A DNA stretch of 64,000 bases, taken from the NCBI GenBank assembly GCA_905220665.1, contig CAJNAR010000012.1, positions 1 to 64,000 of the forward strand. Direction: 5' to 3'. The notes beneath the pieces are model-generated. The model was not told the DNA's origin, searched no databases, and saw only the letters and a list, made by a program, of their open reading frames with translations. Positions 10,691 through 23,299 of the stretch are shown here, one piece after another. The position numbers and the translations under genes are program-made. The stretch's first letter is position 1. The number at the start of each line of letters is the position of its first letter. Source of the DNA: Albugo candida (taxonomy: Eukaryota; Oomycota; Peronosporomycetes; Albuginales; Albuginaceae).

Positions 10691-13600
10691 AGGATAATAT
10701 GCGCACGTGCCCATTAGGCCCTTTCTGTGAGCTTGTCACCCAGCCTGATCCGACTAGTATCATGGTGATAGCGCTGTACGTGGAGCATTAAAGCGTCTGG
10801 TAGGGCGTCCTGGTTTCCTTGCTACACACATTCATGCAGCCCATCAGCTAATCACGTGCTGCTATAGAATCGGTGTTCGTTCAAATTCATTAAAAACGCG
10901 ATCACTAAATATTATAATTTAGACGTCTATACAAATGTTGACACTACGAGTAACAATAAATGTTTTCGGGGACCCGGAGACCCTGCCTACTTGAACGCAG
11001 CATCGATCCACTTTTTCAGCTGATCCTTATTGGCAGTCAGATGGACCGCAATGCACCTGCAGAACTCTCTTTTCAAAGTAGGACACGTGAGCTTCAATGA
11101 AATTGTGAGAGCCCGTCGAAGCAGACGAAACCACAGCAACAAAACAAAGCTCACTGTGGGCCTTATTGAGGATTATCGAGGGTATTCGATAGCGTGTGCT
11201 CTCATCAAGTCACCACAATCGAAGGGCACGCTGCATTCTCGGAAACAGAGGGTTCAATCACGCAATAATCACATTTGGATTATCTTTGATGAGCTCATGC
11301 CGATATATTGTACACTAGATCCAGAATTGCAAGACAAATTAATGAATTATCTTCAACCCGGCTGGTACTACACACGAGCATAACACAGCCAGACCTGAAT
11401 TAGCGGCTTTAGAGAACTTAACCTAGTGGACTGATTTCACCTCGAAATACTTCACCTGGCTTACTGAAGAAGACCTGCAAGTAAGTATGCGTGCTGTAAT
11501 CCCTGAATACTGATGTCATTCAGGCGCATGCTTTGACAAAAGCGCCTTCCGACGTACCAGTATATGTCTCTTCCAAGGTTGATGCCATGTTGATAGCAAA
11601 TAATACGAGCGGTTTGAGCGACCCCGCCCCAGGTTTAAATCATGATGAAATCGAGACTTCCAATCAATCAACACTTCTCAACCCTTATCAGCGGAATTGT
11701 CAACATCATACACTGGAGCATTCTGTACGTAATGCATATTGAGGGATCAACAGCGCCTGAGCTGCAAATCACACATCCATTATTGCTATTAGCTTTCTTG
11801 ACCATGTTTGTACTCATGTTTCAACAGTCTTGTGAATGAATTTTGTTCCACTTGTACATAGAGACGTTATCGTACAGGAAGATTCTACTTCCAAAAGTCG
11901 GAAACTGTTTGAGCAGTGAGATGATCGCCGTCGACTTGTAAGATTGCTCAAGAATCTTCTTTGAATACGGTGTCAGCGTACGGACTGACTTCAACGTTCT
12001 CCTTGATTATCTATCGAGCCACATGGCACAACTTATCATGACTGAAAATCATTGGCCACTACTAGAACGCGTCATACTATTCTTTACATGGACATCTATC
12101 ATATGTGGAACCCGCCCCCACGTACATTGCGTCTCCGACACACTACGATCGCGTCTTGCATGTAGTTAACGCATAAAGTAACCGTTCTCATAGAGTACAG
12201 CGAGGTGCAATTGCTTAAAACACCTGAGAACTTCGAGTATGGAACGACGGATAGTGCCAAAGTGTATCCACAGTTCCTCTTTATTGACGACCGAAAGCGG
12301 GGCGTACCGTTGGCGCTCTAATAGAAATTCCCGACCAAAAATCCAATGGTTGTCATCAATACTCACGAATGAAGGGCGGAATATTTGTATCGCAAGCGTG
12401 TCCACTCTGTTGCTTTCGATGCCTGCACTTATCAGCTCCACTCTTTTAGCCTTGGTGTGGATATATAAAGTGATTCGAAAGGTTCGTAAAGCAAAGGTCC
12501 ATTAGTAACACCTCCCCGCGCGACTGCATCAAACCTTATCTGTCGTTCACCATTTGCTCTGGTTGATGTGCTTTTTTTATCGACGATCGAGCAGGGGACA
12601 CTTTTATAAGAAACCTTGCAGCCACTTTATATTTTCGTTTAAAGCTTATGTTATGGCTCCCTCTCAAGTGACGATCGCTGAACGAATGCACACAATTTGG
12701 TCTCATTCACCACCACTGCAAAGAGTCCTTCCTGCATCCTTCTGATATCGGATTTCGCACTTTCACAGCTTTTTCGTGTACACCTCCAGGAAAGATGAAT
12801 CGCTGGAAAGCTGGTAGCTGTATCCATCGGAGTAATTATCTGATGAGCTTCTCAAATGGCGGCCTCATGACAAGAAACGTGGATATGGCCTGAATCCAGG
12901 TTAGTAGGATGGATGCAATAGAATAGCCCAAGAGGTGGCGGCTTGAAGCCCAATTGTTCCCGACAAGTTCTGCTCGGTACAACTTCGATACCATTATAAT
13001 GCTTGCTTGCCGAGAATGCATGCGTTCTCTATGACACTTGTGTCAACGTGTTTGGCCATGAGGATAAAGGTCTGTAGAAGACTCGTTGCATGTCCGACTT
13101 CGCTTCACTTCGAAATGTAACACTCTCTACAAGGCTGAATGGAGAGCCCGGATGTTAAAAACTGTCGCTTTGCAAGTATCCATCTGAAAGCCGAAGAGCC
13201 ATCTCATCCACACGTTTCCACTCACATCAGCAGGACTCGTATCGGTTGCGCACAATGTCAGTGAATCGTTGGAACGAGGGCGTCGTAGGTCATCGCAATA
13301 CACTCCGTTCCATCATTTTAGAGTCTGGCTCGGATGCTTGTAAATAACTCTTCCTTACAACTTGTCCTGCAAAGAAAAATTGGTACTCAAATGGAATGTG
13401 CTTCTGATCACTTAATTAGAATTACAAAATGGCTCCTAACCCAGCTGATCATTGCATTTATAAGTATATTAATTAGATTTTATATAATCTTGATCATATA
13501 TTCGCATCTACCAAACTACTCCATCGATCGTTGAGCATTTTAAATTCTACGCATGTGCGTTCCAAAGGCAAAGGCACCATCTCTACTTGTACTGAGATAC

Positions 13601-14975
13601 ATGCCACATATGTGAGGAATTCGCTTCTGTTCGCAATCAATATTGCAAGTGTTCAAAATCTTGTCATTTTGAGAGAATGAAGCAATACGTAGATCAGAGC
13701 TTCACAGGCGCATAAATTCCATTTACTTGGGTCTCCGTATAGCTTCATTTACTCGTACAAAATTAGATTACTTTCTGACACGATATCATGTCCGAGGTAG
13801 CCGCATATGTGAGCTAGCTAGACTTCATAGAATATCCAGGGACGGATCATGCTCCATTGGCTGTATCGGATGGTGTATGAAAGGCTGTGCAACCATTTCA
13901 TATTTCCCGTCCTTCCTCTGAGGTTTCCATACATCGACAACAGAACTGTTTTGGCTGGGTTTCCAGTGTAAATTCGAGTTTATAAGAGCAATCAGATCTT
14001 TGAATTACAATTCCAATCACTGAAGATCGTTTCTCCTCTTCATCACTATTTTTATCCGAAAGCGTCACTATCAACCTCAGCGTCAATCGGAACGTCTTTT
14101 AGCATCATCATCCACACGATAGAGAAGCCGTACCCATGCCTTCAGCGTCCAACTCATCACACTTCAATTCTTACTGGAATGAACGCGTTCGTTCGTCCAA
14201 GATTTTGACTATTTCAGTGATCGCCTCTATACATTCCGGCTGTTACCAAACGATTGACGCTGCATGTAATAAAAGTTATTTCAGTCAATTTTCCAAATGG
14301 GTTGTTGATCACTATCTCATTCAGTTGCGTCTTTGTTGTGAATCACCTGCTCTTCTTCTGTGAATGTCATTGTTAAAAGACAGACCTATAGACGTTTTGA
14401 AAGGCTTTTGGGTTAATTAGAAGAGATTCCGGCTAGCAAAATGGGCGTTTGTCGCTGCCGTAAGTGGTTGGGAAATTTTATCAAAGGTGTCCTGATGGGA
14501 AGTTATAAAGCCAGCATTTCTTCGTGTCGCTATAACGTGATGCTCACTGATCGAGGGAAGGAAAAGGAGGCCACGTACTCGCAGAGTCGTGAATTTGTAT
14601 GCAGTAATTTGTATGCCGACAAAGTAGCGATGAAGTAAGAATCGAACGAGACAACTATTAGGCTATTGTCATGCTCACGTGGGTATACAGTACGTATTCT
14701 ATGATTCTACATGATTACCTAATTCTCTTTGAAATGGTTTATCGTCCTTTTCTGTGCATACAGTGCGAATTGTGAGCTTCTAAACTTGTCCATTCGTTGT
14801 TTACGCGACATATATGTGCACACAAACCTGTGGAAAGTACGATTCTACGAATAAGATGTTTACTCGTCAACTTTTTCCCTCTCGATTTGCATCATTTCAA
14901 TTTCCTACAACTCGAACGTATCAGCTAAACTCAAGAACACGAATTTGACGATCATATCACCGCAGCAGTTGAGCG
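10691..14975. other. Gene-poor stretch, no gene recognised
   Basis: Only short open frames occur, for example 11030-11383 and 12239-12505 on + and 12166-12441 on -. None has a recognisable domain, a family match to other parts of the window or convincing exon structure. AT-rich patches lie near 13440-13520. It is probably decayed repeat DNA. Confidence 0.5.
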
Positions 14976-16202
14976 ATGAAAGCTCTATCTATGAAAACGT
15001 TCAGTCTTTTTGTACTCCAAGCATTCCAAGAGCGTCAGCCTTTCGTAGGGGGCGCTTACGTCGATTTGGTCCCTGTATCATCCACAACATCTGAGAGAAA
15101 GCTCGAAAGCGGATTGGGTGTTGAGATACACCCTCCTTTGGTATTTACGCACGACGGAGCTTTGGTGGAAGCAGAAGAATCTACTTTGTACGATGTGAAG
15201 CTCATCATCCATGCCGAAAAAATGAATTCGATGGAAGTAGAGTATAAGGGTCGCGTTCCGGGAATAAAGAAAATTTATTACACGACTTTTGTGTATGCGA
15301 ACGGGTATGTAACTGGATGGATAATGGCTGAGGAAACCTTGAAACAGTGGATCCATAGCGGAACGCTAGTTCGTTCCGACAATTTGATGCTTCTTGATCC
15401 ACTAATGTACATCAGAAATTTTCCGGGGATATATACCTTTGCAATGACATCCGATACTCGCTTGCCCTACCTCTACTTTGGAGACAGATTTTCCATCTCC
15501 GGCTATCGTAAATCGAGACGGGATGATTTGAAGCACGAAAGAGAGGAAGTAATGAAGAATGCCAAAGAGCGACGTAATGAAGAACAAAAGGAAATCGAAG
15601 AGAGACATAAGGTGTTCGATAAGAAAAAATATGAAGAAAATATGGTCACGGAAGGATCTCAAGAAATTAAACTTTTTGGGTCGACGTATCAATGCATGTT
15701 GAAATTCGATCCTGGTATGGGAGCTACCAGAATTCCAGACAAAGCTTACCAAAAGCTCGGAAGGGAACTTGGAAAAAAAGTTGTCGAAAAAGACGGTCGT
15801 TACCAAGGAAAATGTGAGGACATAAAAAAATCACTGAAAGTCACAAAACTGGAACCCTTACGTGATAGGTTCTCTATATCCTTTTGGACAAGGCACCACG
15901 TAGAGTTCAACTACCTTCGTGTGTTGCTCGAAGAAAATGGACATTGTATTCTTGATCTTGTAAATGGCCATGACTCTTGTGTATTGGGCACTTCTTTCTT
16001 GGGGGTATTAGCTTACAACGTTGAACCAAGCTATGATCCAATCGCTAAACCATATGAAATACATCTGGCCGCCGCAGTGGGTACGTTATCGGATCTGGTC
16101 ACTGCATCCGATACGAACCCGGACGAATGCATGGAACACTCAGTAGGATGCAATGGTGTACTCCAATTTTTCTCTCGATATATACTTCCTGAGAGTGACT
16201 AA
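14976..16202 (+). CDS. Pepsin-fold family member 1, probable pseudo-protease
   Basis: An intact single-exon ORF of 408 residues. A second ATG at 14991 aligns better with the MK starts of its paralogues. It shares with them an N-terminal block (AYVDL..., a PPLVF...DGALV element near residues 53-64, YDVKLI) and a C-terminal half resembling the pepsin A1 fold. The fold evidence is PGIYTF at 150-155 followed by LYFGD at 166-170 (like the FSFYL...LxFGG region), Cys280 and Cys324 as a possible C-lobe disulphide, and VLGTSFLG at 336-343 (like the LGxxFL strand). Where pepsins have catalytic D-T/S-G, this protein has FDPGMGATRIP at 244-254. It has a unique charged insert at about 175-223. No N-lobe DTGS is visible. 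Catalysis is therefore unlikely. It has no strong signal peptide. Confidence 0.7.
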   Translation: MKALSMKTFSLFVLQAFQERQPFVGGAYVDLVPVSSTTSERKLESGLGVEIHPPLVFTHDGALVEAEESTLYDVKLIIHAEKMNSMEVEYKGRVPGIKKIYYTTFVYANGYVTGWIMAEETLKQWIHSGTLVRSDNLMLLDPLMYIRNFPGIYTFAMTSDTRLPYLYFGDRFSISGYRKSRRDDLKHEREEVMKNAKERRNEEQKEIEERHKVFDKKKYEENMVTEGSQEIKLFGSTYQCMLKFDPGMGATRIPDKAYQKLGRELGKKVVEKDGRYQGKCEDIKKSLKVTKLEPLRDRFSISFWTRHHVEFNYLRVLLEENGHCILDLVNGHDSCVLGTSFLGVLAYNVEPSYDPIAKPYEIHLAAAVGTLSDLVTASDTNPDECMEHSVGCNGVLQFFSRYILPESD

Positions 16203-18889
16203 TTCGCCAGCTACATTTCTAATTTTCTAATCTGAGAATAACTTCACCATTTTGGTCAATGCTATCCTACAACGCCCGCCATTTTAATGGGTATTTGTCG
16301 CTATTACCTCGATTTTTCACGTTGGCATAATTTTTTTTAAGGGTGAGAATCGAACACACGTAAGGACGATAAGCCGTTGAATCATGCCTCTATCTGTGAT
16401 ACTGCATGAGCATAGTAAGAGACCCTGATGACATAAACATAGAAGTAGGACCTGACTTTGTAAAAGTGCACGATACAGTGGGTGACGAGATAACCGGTGT
16501 TTCCCGATTCTTCATGCAAACCCACTTTAGTCGTTTAAGCTAAGCTCGGACTCCTCTGCCGTGTTCTAGCATGCATGCGTTGACTGGCTAGGATGAAAGC
16601 TTGAGTTGTGCGTCTACATGCCCCTGTTGAATAATCTATTGCGACATTACAATATATAATAGGAATCCACCAGTTGCTCGATGTATGTTTCCATATCATC
16701 AAATGCCATGTAGCCCATACAAGTTCATACCATTCTCTTTCAACTTTTGTCAATAAATCTCTTCCAATTGTCCATCACGCAATCGCTGCAATATTTTATT
16801 AGTTGTAATCTGAAAAAAGCAGTGTAAAGTTACAATCGATATGTTTGGTATGGTGCTAACGCTGATTTCAACCACATCATTCGATTTCGCATTGTCGCGT
16901 CTTTCTTAATCGAGTGTAAGTGAGACGCGAATGGAGCCCCTGGACACATTGTTTGTGTTTCGGTTCGGTTTAGCACACATTCTCAACTCTGAAATCTCAT
17001 TTCACTAATTGATAGCTAGCGTCGCTTTGTCTTTGCGTGAGACGTTCATGCTTTGCCAGCGTCCTTAGGGTACAGGTTGTACGTCAAGACCGATATCCTC
17101 TTTCTTTTCATAATGAAAAAAAAGGATAGGTATAGTACCGTCTGATACAGGTCGTACGTCAAGACCGATATCCTCTTTCTTTTCATATCAAGACAAGGTA
17201 CAACATGGGTATGGTACCGTTTACATCATAATTCGAAGCAGTCCATGAATCAGAATCAGAACGACTGGTTGACAATACAGACTCAGACTCAGAAATACGT
17301 CAACAGAATGATCTCCTCGGAAGACTACCGCGCTGCAGCCATCTCACAGTCGCACATAGCGAAATGCCAGGTTCAACGAGATTTCGTGAATCAGTTAATG
17401 AGCAGCAATTAGATATAAACGCTACTAATACGAAAAGGAAAGCCTTTGTTGGTGCTCGTGCAATTTTCTCCATTCAACTGCTGCTCTCACATGTGACATA
17501 TCTGCTGCGCTTTATGCTGGAAAGGAGAGCACTTTCTATGTAGTCACGTGACCAACGGACGATTTGAGAAGAGATGGACCGAGTTTTAGGGACGTAAAGC
17601 GGCAGATACTACTCAAAAGCTTTTGTCGAAGACGGAAGAGTTATTCTTCGTCAACAAAGTATGCAACAATTGAATGTGTTTCCAATGAGATACGTCAACT
17701 ACTGAAAAAGAAATCGAAAGAATAGCATTGAATGGCTCCAAATTGTGAAGTGATCGCTAAAGATACAAAAAGGGTGTTCATCGATTGTATCATGTGGAGA
17801 AAGCGGTTCAATCCCTGTATTGTTCTTGCAGAAAGGTGTTACCGATGTGTTACTTATTCAATCGGCTTTGCCGCTAGTCATTGGTTTCTTGCAATGTCGA
17901 ATTTATCTACGAAGCAAACAGTAGACCACCCGAGATGTAGACAGAAAGGGGTAGCAAACGGTAAAATGTACGTATTATCCAAAGAGCTAGAAGAAAGGGT
18001 AGCTCCATTGCATTCAACCAGTTTGGGAGCCGGATTGCAAATGAAGTATATCGAAAGGAGTGTTGCTGTTGGTGGTTAAAAACGTATTGATAACTGACCA
18101 TAAAGACACAGACGCTCATTACCATCCAACTAATGGCACTGCTACCGAGAATGAGTGCTTATGGTCAGTCAACTGAATGCTTGTTCAGACCAAGCAGATA
18201 GACAAAGATCGTGACATAAAACGATTTTATTCGTCACGAGATCATCGAGAACGCCGACAACTTGAGCATTTTTTGTGGTGTGTGGATCCGTAATTGGAGT
18301 GCAATTGACTGATTCTTAGTGCGATGTCAATCAGTAAAGGTCGTAGACGACTCTCAGTCAGCACTGCCGCGGATGGAGATAAAGAATTCGCTACATGGTA
18401 CATTCACTGATGTAGGACATGCTTCACCATTATGCAGCCAAAAGAGACACCGTGTCTCCGACTGCACTTTTACTTGGTAGAGTAGGCGACCAGATATCTC
18501 AATACAACGACAAGTAACACAGAGCAGCATCGAATGCACTCGATCGTAAAGTCGAACGCTCATGGCACCTTTGAGAGTGTGTGGGGAATGCATGATCACT
18601 GAGGAGTAGACGCAAATGATCTCTGACCCACTGCACTTTTTTTTACGGATTGGTATGGACATTTGCACTCGGAGGCACAAGGAAGAAACACCATTAGACT
18701 AACAGGTGTATACACTGAGGTTGTCAAGCCCATCTCCATGGAGCTTATCAATCGGCTAATGCGAAGGCCACGTGACATCGCTTCAATGAGCTTTTCTATC
18801 TTCATGGAGAGCAAGACAGTCCAGCGAATGTATTGATTAATGGAACGGTCAAATCTTTGATTATATGGAACTCAACTTGCGTCATTATA
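16203..18889. other. Gene-poor stretch with decayed sequence
   Basis: No gene can be supported. It contains a 42-base direct repeat (17071/17146), a weak tRNA-like relic on the - strand near 16335-16405, and a stretch from about 17230 to 18850 whose + frames look like an eroded protein-coding region of unknown type. The longest open piece there, 17732-18079, has no recognisable domain. Confidence 0.45.
17071..17187. repeat. Two 42-base direct repeats, 75 bases apart
   Basis: Bases 17071-17112 and 17146-17187 differ at one position only (TACAGGTTG versus TACAGGTCG at the start, both ending TTTCTTTTCATA). The bases after each copy are also partly alike (GGTATAGTACCGT and GGTATGGTACCGT), so the unit was about 75 bases and has diverged. 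Confidence 0.8.
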
Positions 18890-19633
18890 TCAATCCTCGT
18901 CATGGCCAATCAGCTCCCAAAGTCTAATCGCAACTTCTTCGGCTTCTCGTCGACGAGCTTCATGCGTGACTTTAGAACCATTCTCGCGAATCTGTCGCAC
19001 TTGCGATAACAAGGAATCGAATGCATCCATATCCCCATTTACTGCGTCTGTATCAATACCATCACTCTGCGATACAGTCGACATCGCGTTTGGCTCTATT
19101 TTTTGCATGGATTTCCACATTGTACTCTCTAGTGCTTCCACAACACGCGCCAAACCTTTGCATTCCGTGTCGTCTTCTTTGCGTCTCCTATCATCATCGT
19201 CCATGTCGATCAGCTCCATTGAATGATCTAAGCAGAAGGATTCCAATTCCGCTGCAGTACATACGCTTTGTCCACTGAATTCAATAGCAGAATACACAAT
19301 TAATAGAGAAATACTGAGTGGATAGAGCTCTGCAATAGCTTGCATCGCGTCGCGGACATTCGTAAATGTCGATCGATCATTTCGGTTAATTACGAAAATA
19401 ATGCCTTCATACATTCTTTCAGTCATTTGACGGTGGAAATCTTCAGATAGGTCATTTGGTAGAGTATAAACATCAATTTCTACGTCAGCGATGTAGTACT
19501 TTGTCTTTAAATGTAGTGTTAGGTCGTTCGTACTGCTTCTGTGAGTTTTCTTCCCGATACTATTCTGCAGATTTCGCAAAAAGCTTATGTTTCCCACTTG
19601 CGAATTTCCCGCAATCAAAAGGCGTGACTTCAT
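18890..19633 (-). CDS. AAGAB: Alpha/gamma-adaptin-binding protein p34-like (AAGAB family)
   Basis: This 247-residue single-exon gene encodes an AAGAB-type protein. In animals that protein is a cytosolic chaperone that stabilises adaptin subunits during assembly of AP-1 and AP-2 clathrin adaptors. The N-terminal half reads as a G-protein-like domain with GNSQVGNIS at residues 9-17, where the P-loop lysine is absent, so GTP hydrolysis is doubtful. The middle has the family pattern ESFCLDHSMELIDMD followed by a GLARVVEALESTMW helix. The end carries the family's C-terminal helix (LLSQVRQIRENGS...R..EAEEVAIRLWELIG). It is the only conserved cellular gene in the gene-poor 10.7-35 kb stretch. The start ATG at 19633 is preceded by AT-rich sequence, and no intron is needed. 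Confidence 0.85.
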   Translation of the reverse strand: MKSRLLIAGNSQVGNISFLRNLQNSIGKKTHRSSTNDLTLHLKTKYYIADVEIDVYTLPNDLSEDFHRQMTERMYEGIIFVINRNDRSTFTNVRDAMQAIAELYPLSISLLIVYSAIEFSGQSVCTAAELESFCLDHSMELIDMDDDDRRRKEDDTECKGLARVVEALESTMWKSMQKIEPNAMSTVSQSDGIDTDAVNGDMDAFDSLLSQVRQIRENGSKVTHEARRREAEEVAIRLWELIGHDED

Positions 19634-19849
19634 GATTCGATTTTGTTTTATTACAAGGAAGCGTATTGATTGGAAGAGCTTTCAAGCAGCTCACGACTGA
19701 TAATGTCTCGCCAGCAGAACGCGGCTATGGTACTAAGTTTGCTAGAAATGTCGGAATTAGATCTCGAAGGTACACGTCGTTCATTCTGTTGGAAGAATCT
19801 TTTAGTTTTCCCATCCATTTATATTGCTTTTAAGTAAAGAATTATGGAA

Positions 19850-20360
19850 ATGCAGTGACTTCTGAGTCAATTATTTGAAGTTGAGGCACATGCGATTTAT
19901 TTCCTTGCAATGCTCTCACAAAGTTCTTCCTTGTGATATCCTTCAGCTTGCCGTACACGTAGACATCCACATCACCATCCGCTATCGCGAATTTTGGATA
20001 ATTAAGACGTCAGTGACTGTCGCATCGTACCGCGTTAGCTGTTGAAATGTCGTAAATAGTATACATACATTACTTGAATCGCACTATTTCTACGCTACTG
20101 TCGTATGAATGTTATGTGTCAAGTGTGACGAAAAGTGCTCATCTTAATTTCCCCATTTGATTTCGAGGCTGATTATTGATACAGAGCATAATTGATCGAG
20201 GTCGGATTCGGTGACTGTGAGACCATTACATAGAGGGATAAAAATTCGCATTCCTGATACGAATGTAGCTTTCATCCGACCCGCATTTGACAACAAAACA
20301 TTTATTTTCAAGTTGTCGATGGAGTCGATTAGAGCTTTGCACAGCACATAGCCTGATACT
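19850..20360 (-). pseudogene. Decayed copy of the family B gene (N-terminal half)
   Basis: Bases around 19915-19985 closely match those around 23755-23825. On the - strand both encode a VYVxxKLxDIT-type stretch (VYVYGKLKDITRKNF here), as in the second relic at 23.3-24.4 kb. Further upstream on the - strand, 20144-20347 is an open piece with no stops. Stops and frameshifts elsewhere rule out a working gene. It sits just upstream of the AAGAB-like gene. The limits are approximate. Confidence 0.5.
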
Positions 20361-20659
20361 TATACAACCGGTGTGAGCAAGTGAGTTGGAACGATTGCAT
20401 ACGCACTTTCATATCACAATTATAGTGTATCACGTCGATGAAGAACGAGAGAGATTTCAGGATGGGCTCTTTGTATGAGCGGTGGACGGCACCTCCTCTG
20501 CAACTGCTATTGCCAATTGTTGTTCTTAACTAGCATCTAAGTCTGTCTTCGCGTTTAAAGCATTTAATGGAGAGACTGGTTTACTGATAACGCAATAGCA
20601 TGATTAATGCGACGGATTCTGCTTTACTCTGCATCACTTAGAGACGATTAGACGGATAC

Positions 20660-21450
20660 GCGACGTTAGTGAATCGCTTCTCAAGTGTTTCGGATACGCA
20701 CCAGCTCGAAGGGATGAAGGAGAGACCAGCCATAGTGGTCTGTTGCTGGTATTCTGTATCTGCTAGCACAAAATACAACAGCCATGTGCTGTGTCTCAGT
20801 CCCGAGCCATCTCAGGTCAAAATAAGACAGCCAGAATGCATCCTTGTGTACGAATACTTCATGCAAGCACAGTGTGGGCGGACTTTAAAGCACGCACTTT
20901 GTATCAGAGTATATTATGCTTAGCTGTATAATGTGGCTCGTATAAGGAAGAGCACGCGCTCGAGGGATTGAATTTGGACAAGTCCGGAGATGTGTATGAT
21001 CCGGGCATGATGGTGGCTGTAGTTTTAGTACATCAAGCTCAGGACAGACAAGTTTCGTATTGCAGCAAATTTGCGCCATTCACATAACGCTTGGAGGTAC
21101 TCGAACCATAACACACATCCATGCTATGCCGCAATGAGAGAGTCTCCGGAAAACAAGTGAAAGCGGTTTGGCATCGAACTTTTTAATGCGTGTATATAAA
21201 GTAATAGTTCAACCGTCTATAGCGCCACGTATATGGCGTCTTCTGCTGCATCGGCTGACTCCGCATCTCACCCCAACCTGAGATTCATCGATCAGTGGAC
21301 CGAACCTATCATACACAATCCTGCATCTCGTTGTTTTCGTACCTGGAGCGACCTGGTAGCAGTCGGATTTGCATCGGCTTCCAAAAGCGTGTGTGCGTTG
21401 ATTGAAACCGGTCCACCCGAAATGCTCGTTACAAAGTAAAAGAATCATAC
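20660..21450. repeat. Diverged repeat, partner of 28200-29080
   Basis: Stretches of this region resemble 28200-29080 in the same orientation. For example, GGAGATGTGTATGATCCGG near 20993 lines up with GGAGATACGTCTAATTCCGG near 28517, both followed by a TGGCTGTAGTTTTAGTA-like stretch. On the - strand both copies end upstream in a YDRxGxLI/LPI-like piece (21209-21514 here, 28850-29077 there). That resembles the DGxLI element near the N terminus of the pepsin-fold family, so both may be very old members of it. No intact ORF remains. Confidence 0.45.
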
Positions 21451-21778
21451 GAGCGATAACATACGGTATTCGATCTAGAGACCAATGGAAGACCAAAGCA
21501 TTAAAAAAAGTCACCGCAACATTTGCAAGTCAAAAGGACAATCCATCGCTCGGAACAAGCAACTTTGAGCAAATCCAGCTCTAGCTTTTTTGCCGATACA
21601 AAAACAGTTCCTATTCAATTAACTTGACGAAAGTAAACGAATCATTTACAGCTATCCTGCCCCTTTGCGTCGCACTTTATATCAAAATGCGCCTTAGAAG
21701 CCAATGTCAGGCGAGTAAGTTTTCAGGTTGAAGTGCGCAGAACCATTCTGATTCTCTCACTATTCAGAAGCAATACAC

Positions 21779-22790
21779 ATGAAACATGGTCTCCACAAAA
21801 GCATTCTTGCCACGATAGGAATTTATACAAGCAAATCATCATTACGTGCGCGCAATATACGCAGACTTGATCCTTCCAACATCAAGCAACCTCTCCACAA
21901 GCTTGGAAGTAAAACGAAAACCTTCTCTGATATTTTCGGATTTAGGAGTTCTCGTAATTCTCGATCATAGTCAGGCGGGTGTAGGTAGTAACTCTGGTTC
22001 TGCAGGATGATAAAGCATCTGTAAAACCAGAGCTTTAAAAGTTTACTAAGAAAGAAAAGGTGGTGGTCTTCGCCTTCTTACATATTGGGTAAGAACACGA
22101 TGAATTATTTGGATCGTTTTCAGCGCACCTTTGCTTATCAGAAATACGATAATGCGTGAAGATTAGATTGGAATATCATTAAGCAGTGGATCAATAAGAA
22201 GAGGCTGCACCTCTCTCATGGTAAGAACCTGATCGATGTTTACGATTATATAAAAGATCTTCCGTGGAGTTGAAATTTCACATGGTCTACTGGAAATAAA
22301 CGAAGCCTTCGATTGATGCCTACTGCAGAGAAGAAACACTTGATTTATAAGCTCGACAATAAACCTTTTTCTGCAGACAAAAGTTCGCTGTCGACAGCAA
22401 TGTTCAGTTATTTACATCATGCCGACTCCAGTGTTGCTTTGAAAATCCAACTATTTACTTCTAAAGATATTAGAATTCGAAACATGTATTCACCTCTCCT
22501 CCATAACAAGTTGAAAAGTATGATTGGAGATGAAAATGGTAATTATCAGGCAGAATGTGACTCGTTTGAAGATATTAAAATCTTCTCTGAGTACACTATT
22601 TCATTCATCATGGAATTTGCAGTTAGCGCTCACTACGTCAAATAGAATGTTGATGGCAATTGTGCTGTTCTCGTTGAATATTCGGGAAGCAGGAGCTTGA
22701 TACTCGGTGCTTCATTTCTCAAGTCACAATGTTCAAATCGGTTCAAGAAAGGGATTAAAGTATACAATGTTTTGTGACAGGAAAACCTTA
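21779..22790 (+). pseudogene. Pepsin-fold family pseudogene, closest to the gene at 33079
   Basis: The DNA follows the gene at 33079-34233 from its ATG (here 21779) to its end. The match includes the first 130 bases, the ISPxS/VDAYIRD-like part (near 22190-22260, with an in-frame stop) and the LILGASFLKS strand near 22700. Many small deletions break the frame. The longest open piece is 22313-22645. The match also extends about 130 bases upstream of the ATG (21643 onward versus 32925 onward), so this is a genomic duplication and not a retrocopy. Confidence 0.8.
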
Positions 22791-23299
22791 GAGCTACTCT
22801 TTACCCAATCTGAGTTGTGCTTCTGATGTTGTAGGTCGTATCCTACAGCAAGCAATAGGACGATACTGGATACATATCGAGCCATTTAAACCGAAACAGA
22901 CCGCACATGGCTGTTTACTCGTATGTTGGCGATAAACCATGCTTTTTCCAGAAGGCATTCCAACGCCTAGCCGAAACTTTGTACGCGTTTGAACATCAAT
23001 TGCATGTTCGTTAATACCACAAATGACGCTAATGTGACTTCTCTAATGCATGCATCCCTGTTAATCGGTCTATAAATGTCTATTCTGGTAACAAATACTC
23101 GCAAAGGTGTGAGCATGATGTTTTAGTTTGTCGATTAGCACAAAAGCTGCCGAGTTTGTTGCCGGATGACATGTAAAAGGGTCCGTTACGTTGTCTCGAT
23201 TTGTATTTGACGAAAAGATGGGGAAGATATGCTGTGAGATAGTGGTGATAAAATCTTTTGGAGATATAGCCATTGTCATAACTTTCGTGCCAGCTCACA

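Noticed and set aside
11030..11383. A 117-residue ORF in the gene-poor stretch
   Set aside because: It has no recognisable domain, no relatives in the window and no clear exon partners. Its length is within chance for this base composition.
17732..18079. A possible copia-type retroelement fragment
   Set aside because: The surrounding + frames look protein-like but no diagnostic motif of integrase, reverse transcriptase or RNase H could be aligned.
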